Source: Isotricha intestinalis | Taxonomy: Eukaryota > Ciliophora > Litostomatea > Vestibuliferida > Isotrichidae | Length of the DNA: 11,184 nt | Reading direction: 5' to 3' | Assembly: GCA_023807065.1 (NCBI GenBank) | Contig: JAJJLU010004617.1 | Location: 1-11,184, forward strand | Shown here: piece after piece, positions 1-6,211 of the stretch | Numbering within the stretch: the stretch's first letter is position 1 | Layout of the letters: every line of letters begins with the position of its first letter | Translations under genes and position numbers: made by a program | The notes under the pieces: generated by a model | The model's database searches: none | What the model saw: only the letters and a program-made list of their open reading frames with translations | What the model was told of the DNA's origin: nothing

Positions 1-165
1 ATTGATTATCAATATGACAATCAAGTGATTTGTGTTAAAGATTGTGATAGTACAAATGGAACTTATTTTATTATTGGAGAAAAATGCCCATTTATTTATT
101 TATTATCTGATTTGACTTTTAAAATTTTGGATTATAAGTTTATGGTAAAAATAATTTATATTTAA
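1..165 (+). CDS. FHA-domain protein, C-terminal 54 codons (truncated by window start)
   Basis: Reading frame 1 is open from the first base to a TAA at 163-165 and encodes 54 residues. They contain the second half of a forkhead-associated (FHA) domain, including the DCDSTNGTY segment (residues 15-23) whose Asn-Gly-Thr is the conserved loop after the phosphothreonine-binding loops. FHA domains bind phosphothreonine peptides in signalling proteins. The Gly-Arg and Ser-x-x-His parts of the domain would lie upstream, outside the window. The same segment occurs in the centre (5374-5496, identical over 123 bp, then diverged) and on the minus strand at the right end. Whether this copy has an intact upstream part, or is the broken end of the duplicated arm, cannot be seen. 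Confidence 0.75.
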   Translation: MDYQYDNQVICVKDCDSTNGTYFIIGEKCPFIYLLSDLTFKILDYKFMVKIIYI

Positions 166-970
166 GATAAAATAATGCTATGATGATATGAGATATGTTT
201 TATTTTTTGTTATATATTTTAAATATTATTGAGTATTGATTTTAACTATAATGAGAATAAATAATTAAAAAATACAATGATTTTAAATAAAGTTTACAAT
301 TTTTATTGCATTCATAGGTTTAACTTTCTCTAATTCAAATTTATAAAATAAATTTATATTTAGAATATTATATAAAAATAATAGATTTATTTAAATTATA
401 TATATTTATTTTAAATAGTTTTAAAATAAATAAACGCTATAAATTTTTTTATCATTCATTCAATTGTTTTTTAAATATCAATATAATTTATCTTTTTTTA
501 ATATTTGAATCAATTAAATTATCACTTCCTTAATTCATTTTTTAATATTTAATTTTCTCTTGTTAAACTTAATAACCTTATCAGAAAAAAAATAAAGTTT
601 TAATATGAAACAAAATTTTCTGTTAATTTTTTGCATGATTTATTTTTCAATATTATTTTTTTCTATTTATGTTATAAAAATTATATAATCAAAAATATAA
701 TTTTTGAATATTAAATATCATCAAATAAATTTTAAATTTTGAACAAATCATTTTTTTTGTATTATATTTTGGAATTTAATTTTCTTTTTTTGTTGTTTTT
801 TATTACTGATATTTTTAATTGGAATATTGATTAGATTTTGTTTTTCTTTTCTATGTATGAGCAATTTTTCTTTAACTTTTTCATATTTATATTCTAATAT
901 ACTAAATTATTGATAACTAAACATTAATTCACTATAATAAAAACATAAAAATAAAAATATAAAATAAAAA
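166..970. other. AT-rich intergenic spacer, FHA 3' end to NADAR start
   Basis: I see no gene, structured RNA or recognisable promoter motif in these 805 bases. They are runs of A and T with scattered poly-T and poly-A tracts, and all frames are closed by frequent stops. The last 40 bases before the NADAR ATG are strongly A-rich, a leader type common in AT-rich protists. The mirror copy is 9912-10716. Confidence 0.8.
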
Positions 971-1558
971 ATGCAAATCCCAGAATCCGAAATGCAAAAA
1001 ATTTTAAAAACTAAAATGCCAAACACATATTATTTCTACGACAAAGAAACAGAATATGTAAAAAAAGAACATATATGTTTAAACAACTTTGAAGAGTCTC
1101 CATTTGTCGATGAAAAAGGAGACAAATACAAAAGTGTAGAACATTATTATCAAAGTCACAAATTTGTTGATTTAGATAAAAATGCCTTTAATGAAATAAA
1201 AAATTGTGAAAATGCAGATTTATGTAAAAAAACAGCAAGAAAATATGAAAAAGAATATGAAAATAAATGGGATAGGAAAAAATGGGATGAAAGTGAAAAA
1301 GAGTTCTATATGAAAAAAGGTTTAATGTTTAAATTTTCTCAAAATTTAAATATGTTAAAAGTTTTGTTAGATACTGGAAATTATACTTTAGTTGAAAGAA
1401 GTCCTAGAGACCCTTTTTGGGGAGGTTTATTACCTAATAGTTTAAATAAATTAGGAGAAATGTTAATGATTATTAGAGATAATTTTAAAAAAAATAACGG
1501 ATATGTTTTTATTGATGGTTGTGGTTTGGAACCCATAAAAGTTAATTTGGATTATTAG
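971..1558 (+). CDS. NADAR (YbiA-like) family N-glycosidase, left copy
   Basis: A 195-residue protein of the NADAR/YbiA fold (formerly DUF1768). Signature segments are visible in order: Asn-Phe-(5)-Phe near residues 39-45, SVEHYYQSHKF at 55-65 with the conserved Glu-His and Gln, a basic and Trp-rich middle (W100, W105), KVLLDTGNYTLVE at 130-142, and SPRDPFWGG at 144-152 followed by LGEMLMIIRDNF at 161-172. Family members cleave N-glycosidic bonds. Bacterial YbiA acts on reactive riboflavin-pathway intermediates, and other NADAR proteins remove ADP-ribose from guanine bases. Which substrate applies here cannot be read from the sequence. Bacterial forms are usually about 150-160 residues, so this one has an extra N-terminal piece and a short tail. 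The ATG follows an A-rich leader and is the first in frame. The gene ends in TAG, converges on the Puf gene, and is likely cytosolic (no signal peptide or membrane segment). Confidence 0.9.
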   Translation: MQIPESEMQKILKTKMPNTYYFYDKETEYVKKEHICLNNFEESPFVDEKGDKYKSVEHYYQSHKFVDLDKNAFNEIKNCENADLCKKTARKYEKEYENKWDRKKWDESEKEFYMKKGLMFKFSQNLNMLKVLLDTGNYTLVERSPRDPFWGGLLPNSLNKLGEMLMIIRDNFKKNNGYVFIDGCGLEPIKVNLDY

Positions 1559-2201
1559 GTTTTGAACAAATTTTTTTTATTATTTTTATGAATTTTTTAA
1601 CTTATTTTTTTTGGTTGTATAGTTTTTTAAAAGGGGTTATTATTTTATTGAGGTTAAATAAATTTTTTATTTTTTATTTTCTATTCTAATTTTTCTTGAA
1701 TATGGTTTTATAATTATATTGTTTGTTTGGTATAAAATATCAATTAAATTTAATTTATTTACAAATTAATTATTACTTCTTTCAAATTTAACGGGTTCAA
1801 TTTTATATTTTAAATAAAAACAATCAAAATATTATTAATATTAATAAATACATTATTGTAAACTTAAAACTTTATATGTAAAAAAATCAACTAAATTTAT
1901 TTATTTTCAATTGAAACATTATCTATAGTTTCCATTTTATTTCTTTCTTTGAATTTTATTCAAGAAATTAATCTATTAAATGAGTTTCAAACTCAGTTAT
2001 TCTTTTTCATCAAGATTATTGTTATAAAGAAGTTTTCAATGATTCTATTGAGTGAACAGTTTTTTTAGTTATTAAGATTATTACTCTTTTAAAAATTATA
2101 TATTATTTTCTAAAAAAAAAAAATAATAGTAATATTATTATATATTTAATATTATTTAATAAATAAGAAAAACTATTAATATAACTAAATTCTACAATTT
2201 T
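1559..2201. other. Convergent intergenic region, NADAR and Puf 3' ends
   Basis: These 643 bases must hold the 3' ends of both convergent transcripts. An AATAAA hexamer lies at 1657-1662, about 100 bases after the NADAR stop, but such hexamers are frequent by chance here. A 12-base A tract lies at 2112-2123 and a short dyad at 1981-1995. An 8-base match to a Puf-type site (TGTAAATA read on the minus strand, the Puf sense strand) is at 1756-1763. No gene was seen. The mirror copy is 8681-9323. Confidence 0.75.
1981..1995. repeat. Short perfect dyad (7-bp stem, 1-base centre)
   Basis: TGAGTTT-C-AAACTCA reads as its own reverse complement except for the central base. It is more GC-containing than its surroundings and lies between the two convergent genes. 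A one-base centre cannot form a normal hairpin loop, so a protein-binding dyad or chance are both possible. The mirror copy is at 8887-8901. Confidence 0.4.
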
Positions 2202-4670
2202 CTAATCCTTTTTTTCATCATTAATATAATTAGGATATTGAACAATTAATTTATTAATAACTTTTTCTCCAAAATGTAAATTCTTTAAATTAAAATACAT
2301 TTTATTAATATTTTTAAAAATATATTTTTTTTCATCATCATTACAAACAGAAATAACTTTTTGAACAATATAATTACCATGTTCATCTAACATTAAGTCA
2401 TTTAGATTTTCTGGTTTCAAAATAACTTCAATTAACTTTTTTTTAGTTTCTCCATCACAATGTTCAAAAGTTTTTTCAACAACATTAGAGGAATATTTAT
2501 GTTTAGAATAATAACAAACATTAGATAAAATTTTTTCTACAATTAAATTACCATAAATCATATTATTCATTAATAATATAGTTTGAATAACATAATTACC
2601 AAATTGATCACCTACTAAAATTAAGCAATTTGAAATTAAATTTAATATTAATTTGTTTTTACTTTCAAAATCTAAAATTTCGAAATATTTTTGTATAACA
2701 CAACAACCATGTCTATGAGTAGCTAAAATAGATGAATTTTCAATAATAATATTATTAATGTAATTATTATATTGAGGATAGAATTCCGCAAATTTTTGAA
2801 CAACATGAGTACCATTTAATTCTTTTAATAAAGGAATAATTTGTGGTATTAATAAATTTAAAAATATTTTTTGTAAATATTCATTTGTTAATTTCTTTAT
2901 TAAAGCTTGTAAAACTCTTGTTCCATGAGAATTACATCCTATATCATATATATGAGGAGATAATATATATATTATTTCTTTAATTTGATTTTCATCCATT
3001 GGAATAAACATTTTTTGAATTAAGTAATTCCCGAATGAATCATTTATTAATTTTAATATATTATTTAGTAAAGGTTTATATAAATATTTTAAAGTTTCTT
3101 CTGGATTTTCTTCTAATAATTTTTGAAGGTAACGACAAGCTTTTTGATCTTTTGCTAAATTATAAAATTTATTTGATAATCTATTTAAAGGAATATTTAT
3201 ATATTCAGAAGCATCTAATCTTTTTATTTTTTTTGACTTTTTTTGTTCTGAAACAAAATTTGGTTTTGGTAAATTTATTGAATTGAAATTTATATTATTT
3301 GATATTTGATTATTATAATTTATATTATTGTTTATAATAATGTTCGGGTTATTTTTATTTAAAAGATTTTCATATTTGTTTTGAAAATAAGGTTTTTTCT
3401 CACTTTTTGATGTGAAGATATTGCTAAATTTATTTTTTTCATTAAATTCATTTGGATTTCTTCTTAGATAAATATTGTTTAAATTTTCTTGTGAATAATT
3501 ATTATTATAATTTAAATAGTAGTTTTGTTGAATGACATTATTTTGATAATAATTTGGAATATTATGAAAGTGATTAATATTTGTGTTTGTATAATTAATA
3601 TTAATATCATTATTTATATAATTTTTTATTAAATTATTAATATTGATATTATTGTTATTAATAGTGTTATCATTTATATTTTCTTTTTTAATAAAGTTTT
3701 CTTCAGTTACATTCTTTTTCTCATTTAATTTCTCATTACTATTAGTATTATTATTAAAATTATTATAAATATAATTGTTAATATTATTATTATTGGAATT
3801 TATGTTGTTGTTAATGTCATTATTATTATTAGTGTTCATATTATTGCTATTATTTTCACTATCATTATTATTATTAGTTTCTATTCTTTTATTTATAGTA
3901 TTTGACATTGACATATGAAAACCATTTCTTAAATTATTTCTCAAATTACTTATCAAATTTGGATCATTATTATTATTCTCACTATTATTTTTAAAATTCT
4001 TATCATTATCATCTCCAGGAACATCTTCATATAAATTATTATTTTCATCATCAGAATTAAAAGACAAAGTTAAAAACTCTTTATTATTACTATTATTTTC
4101 TTGAGTTTTATTTTTAAATTCTTCATTTTCTTCATTTTCATCACAATCAATAACAAAATTATCATCAAATTCAAATTTTTCTTGAATACTTTTTTTAATT
4201 TTCCCAGAATTTCTATTAGAATTATTATTGAAAAAAGAATTATTTAAAGTATTTTGATTAAAGATATTTGAAGGAGAAAAATTAAAGTTTTGAAAAGAAG
4301 AATTACTATAACCAGAACCTCTTTTAAAAATATTAAAATTTTGTTCTGTTAAATTATTATTTTCATTATTAGAATTATTTAAAGTATCAATTCCACTTGC
4401 ATAATATTGTACTATTGGACTATTTGAAGAAAAATTATATGAATTTATATTATTTGAACTTGTTCCTTTACATAAAAATTGCTTTGATGGAAAAAATTTA
4501 TTATTTATTTCTTGGTTTTTTAAAATTGAAATTTGAGGTTCCCAACTATTTCTTAATAATATTTGTTTTGTATTTTCTAAATTACTTTTTATTTTTTGAC
4601 TATGTCTTAAATAGATTATATTTGGATTTTTTGAATTTAATTTTTTGTCTTTTTGCTCTTCATTATTCAT
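2202..4670 (-). CDS. Puf (Pumilio) family RNA-binding protein, left copy
   Basis: An 822-residue protein with two halves. Residues 1 to about 480 are low-complexity and rich in Asn. Residues 505 to about 812 form a Pumilio-homology domain. Eight repeats are recognisable from their RNA-reading cores, spaced 35-38 residues apart, centred at 512, 548, 584, 621, 656, 692, 728 and 766, followed by a degenerate ninth (GEKVIN near 801). Puf proteins bind single-stranded motifs in mRNA 3' UTRs and repress translation or promote decay, usually in the cytoplasm. The reading residues (positions 12/13/16) in order are C-R-Q, N-Y-Q, T-R-Q, T-H-Q, C-C-Q, N-Y-Q, S-N-E and N-Y-Q, close to the canonical UGUA-type code. 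The first ATG has AAA at -3 to -1, and the frame ends in TAG. No intron is needed. It reads away from the palindrome centre, convergent with NADAR. Confidence 0.95.
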   Translation of the reverse strand: MNNEEQKDKKLNSKNPNIIYLRHSQKIKSNLENTKQILLRNSWEPQISILKNQEINNKFFPSKQFLCKGTSSNNINSYNFSSNSPIVQYYASGIDTLNNSNNENNNLTEQNFNIFKRGSGYSNSSFQNFNFSPSNIFNQNTLNNSFFNNNSNRNSGKIKKSIQEKFEFDDNFVIDCDENEENEEFKNKTQENNSNNKEFLTLSFNSDDENNNLYEDVPGDDNDKNFKNNSENNNNDPNLISNLRNNLRNGFHMSMSNTINKRIETNNNNDSENNSNNMNTNNNNDINNNINSNNNNINNYIYNNFNNNTNSNEKLNEKKNVTEENFIKKENINDNTINNNNININNLIKNYINNDININYTNTNINHFHNIPNYYQNNVIQQNYYLNYNNNYSQENLNNIYLRRNPNEFNEKNKFSNIFTSKSEKKPYFQNKYENLLNKNNPNIIINNNINYNNQISNNINFNSINLPKPNFVSEQKKSKKIKRLDASEYINIPLNRLSNKFYNLAKDQKACRYLQKLLEENPEETLKYLYKPLLNNILKLINDSFGNYLIQKMFIPMDENQIKEIIYILSPHIYDIGCNSHGTRVLQALIKKLTNEYLQKIFLNLLIPQIIPLLKELNGTHVVQKFAEFYPQYNNYINNIIIENSSILATHRHGCCVIQKYFEILDFESKNKLILNLISNCLILVGDQFGNYVIQTILLMNNMIYGNLIVEKILSNVCYYSKHKYSSNVVEKTFEHCDGETKKKLIEVILKPENLNDLMLDEHGNYIVQKVISVCNDDEKKYIFKNINKMYFNLKNLHFGEKVINKLIVQYPNYINDEKKD
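3723..3881 (-). repeat. AAT/AAC codon-repeat tract (poly-Asn) inside Puf, left copy
   Basis: Encodes Puf residues 264-316, where about half the residues are Asn in runs of up to five, interrupted by Asp, Ser, Ile and Tyr. This is the densest part of a wider Asn-rich N-terminal region. Such tracts are typically disordered, length-variable between strains, and can drive self-assembly in Puf proteins of other eukaryotes. Confidence 0.75.
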
Positions 4671-5322
4671 TTTAGAAGAAAATTTTAATTTTTTAAGATT
4701 TTTTTAATTTTCTTTGAAGTTTTATTTTTTATAATTTTATTATAACGATTATTTTACTTTAAATCTATAACTTAATTATTTTATTATAAATTAAAAAAAT
4801 TAATTCGAGTTTGGGTGTTTTTAAATTATTTGAGTTATACAATTTGATTTATCTTTTATATTTAAATATTTAAGAATCAGACTAATTATCTTTAAAATTT
4901 GTTTACAATATTATATTCTTAATTATTTAAAATTATTTTATTATTCTATAAAAAAATTATAAATATATTCCATTGTCATAATTAAGAGATTAATATAATC
5001 AAAAAATCTTCTTACATATAAAAAATATTAATATCAAAACAATGAAATTGTTATCAGAACAATTTTTTATATTGATTAATAATAGTTTATAATAACTTAT
5101 TGTTTTTGATAATTGATAATTTTTTTTATATGAGAGAGAAAAAAGAATAAAATTCTTATGTATTTTTTACATATATAATCAAATTATTTCAAATCAAAAA
5201 AAAAAAAATTTATATGATAAAAAACATTTAAAAACCTCTATTTAAACATTATATTATAAATCAAAAAATTAATATTACACTTTATATTAATTTACAAATA
5301 AAATAAATTTACCAAATAAATA
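4671..5322. other. AT-rich 5' flank of the left Puf gene, up to the palindrome centre
   Basis: No gene was seen in these 652 bases. Stops are dense in all frames. Together with its mirror (5560-6211) and the 237-bp centre it forms a roughly 1.5-kb interval between two divergent, identical Puf genes, so any Puf promoter should lie here in two mirror copies. Visible structure is limited to long A and T runs and one 8-bp hairpin at 5045-5065. Confidence 0.75.
5045..5065. repeat. Potential hairpin (8-bp stem, 5-base loop)
   Basis: AAATTGTT and AACAATTT are perfect inverted copies separated by ATCAG, about 375 bases upstream of the Puf ATG. In DNA this AT-rich such stems arise by chance, so function is unproven. 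The mirror copy is at 5817-5837. Confidence 0.35.
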
Positions 5323-5333
5323 AATGCTAAAAT
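5323..5333. repeat. 11-bp inverted microhomology, left side of the dyad centre
   Basis: AATGCTAAAAT is the innermost paired sequence of the left arm. It is also codons of the FHA gene (Asn-Ala-Lys-Ile), as shown by the same 11 bases within the right-end FHA gene at 10923-10933. Its inverse, ATTTTAGCATT, lies at 5549-5559, 10 bases past the central FHA stop. The join between arm and FHA sequence falls within these 11 bases. Confidence 0.85.
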
Positions 5334-5548
5334 TAATATTAAAAATAATAGTATTAGTAAATCTCATGCTGTCATTGATTATCAATATGACAATCAAGTG
5401 ATTTGTGTTAAAGATTGTGATAGTACAAATGGAACTTATTTTATTATTGGAGAAAAATGCCCATTTATTTATTTATTATCTGATTTGACTTTTAAACTAT
5501 TTGATAATAAATTCATGGTGAAGGTCATTTATTATTAATATCAGTTTT
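5334..5548. other. Asymmetric centre (loop) of the palindrome, 215 bp
   Basis: This is the only part of 1-10881 that does not pair with its mirror. It is nearly all FHA coding sequence (to 5538) plus 10 bases of 3' flank. The size is that of a loop left by fold-back annealing of the two 11-bp inverted sequences at its edges. Confidence 0.9.
5374..5496 (+). repeat. 123-bp FHA segment shared by all three FHA copies
   Basis: Identical to 1-123 on the same strand and to 10759-10881 on the opposite strand. Against the right copy the identity extends further upstream, from 5373 down to 5323 (paired with 10883-10933), broken only by one extra base at 10881/10882. The segment gives direct repeats 5373 bp apart around the left NADAR-Puf block and inverted repeats around the right block, all possible substrates for recombination. 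Confidence 0.95.
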
Positions 5549-5559
5549 ATTTTAGCATT
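5549..5559. repeat. 11-bp inverted microhomology, right side of the dyad centre
   Basis: ATTTTAGCATT, the reverse complement of 5323-5333, begins 10 bases after the stop of the central FHA fragment. It is probably the resident 3' flank of the FHA paralog, since coding sequence, stop and flank run on without any visible break here, in contrast to the left side. Confidence 0.85.
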
Positions 5560-6211
5560 TATTTATTTGGTAAATTTATTTTATTTGTAAATTAATATAA
5601 AGTGTAATATTAATTTTTTGATTTATAATATAATGTTTAAATAGAGGTTTTTAAATGTTTTTTATCATATAAATTTTTTTTTTTTTGATTTGAAATAATT
5701 TGATTATATATGTAAAAAATACATAAGAATTTTATTCTTTTTTCTCTCTCATATAAAAAAAATTATCAATTATCAAAAACAATAAGTTATTATAAACTAT
5801 TATTAATCAATATAAAAAATTGTTCTGATAACAATTTCATTGTTTTGATATTAATATTTTTTATATGTAAGAAGATTTTTTGATTATATTAATCTCTTAA
5901 TTATGACAATGGAATATATTTATAATTTTTTTATAGAATAATAAAATAATTTTAAATAATTAAGAATATAATATTGTAAACAAATTTTAAAGATAATTAG
6001 TCTGATTCTTAAATATTTAAATATAAAAGATAAATCAAATTGTATAACTCAAATAATTTAAAAACACCCAAACTCGAATTAATTTTTTTAATTTATAATA
6101 AAATAATTAAGTTATAGATTTAAAGTAAAATAATCGTTATAATAAAATTATAAAAAATAAAACTTCAAAGAAAATTAAAAAAATCTTAAAAAATTAAAAT
6201 TTTCTTCTAAA
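5560..6211. other. AT-rich 5' flank of the right Puf gene
   Basis: Mirror of 4671-5322. No gene was seen. On this side the region reads directly out of the paralogous FHA 3' end, so it is probably the original FHA-to-Puf intergenic spacer. A hairpin lies at 5817-5837. The last bases before the Puf ATG are A-rich, with no recognisable TATA or initiator assignment possible in such AT-rich DNA. Confidence 0.75.
5817..5837. repeat. Potential hairpin, mirror of 5045-5065
   Basis: The same AAATTGTT/AACAATTT stem with loop CTGAT, 375 bases upstream of the right Puf start. Chance occurrence is plausible. Confidence 0.35.

Larger units (their letters stand above)
1..5333. repeat. Left arm of a giant inverted repeat (palindrome)
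   Basis: This whole stretch recurs as its reverse complement at 5549-10881, with position x pairing to 10882-x. The offset stays constant at every landmark checked: the arm ends, both ends of the NADAR gene, both ends of the Puf gene and a 12-base A tract. No net indel has therefore accumulated, and the encoded NADAR and Puf proteins are identical between arms. The arm stops pairing at 5334 (T) against 5548 (T). The outer limit coincides with the window's first base, so a further leftward extension cannot be judged. Confidence 0.97.
5323..5538 (+). pseudogene. Central FHA gene fragment, 5'-truncated, with paralogous 3' end
   Basis: The frame encodes 71 residues from Asn-Ala-Lys-Ile to a TAA at 5536-5538. 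It includes ISKSHAVIDY (residues 11-20, with the FHA Ser-x-x-His) and DCDSTNGTY (31-39). The Gly-Arg that opens an FHA domain is absent because the coding sequence is cut at the palindrome junction. Upstream in frame there is only ATA and then a TAA at 5317-5319, so no start exists and the copy should not make an FHA domain. At SHAV-IDY it is in frame, whereas the right-end copy carries one extra base there. Bases 5323-5496 match the outer copies. The last 14 codons, stop included, differ at 12 of 42 bases, mostly at third positions and conservative changes, so they come from a paralog that was once under selection. Confidence 0.8.

Noticed and set aside
170..179. AAATAATGCT after the outer FHA stop, matching the sequence around the 11-bp junction motif in the FHA gene
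   Set aside because: It is in direct orientation, does not extend through the CTAAAAT part, and a 10-base match in DNA of this composition is easily chance.
1785..1815. GGGTTCAA segment resembling a tRNA T-loop
   Set aside because: The flanking bases do not form a T-stem, and no acceptor, D or anticodon arms can be found around it.
3035..3286. 83-codon open frame opposite the Puf repeats, and its mirror at 7596-7847
   Set aside because: It lies antisense within the conserved Puf domain. Its Leu/Ile-rich translation is what the reverse complement of Asn/Lys/Glu-rich AT coding sequence gives.
2202..4670. Possible ciliate genetic code (TAA/TAG as Gln)
   Set aside because: There is no in-frame TAA or TAG across 822 codons that use CAA for Gln repeatedly, and both full genes end at natural family lengths in TAG.
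4397..4675. 92-codon hydrophobic open frame antisense to the Puf 5' end, and its mirror at 6207-6485
   Set aside because: Shadow of the Puf coding sequence. The apparent membrane-like character comes from reverse-complemented AAT/AAA codons.
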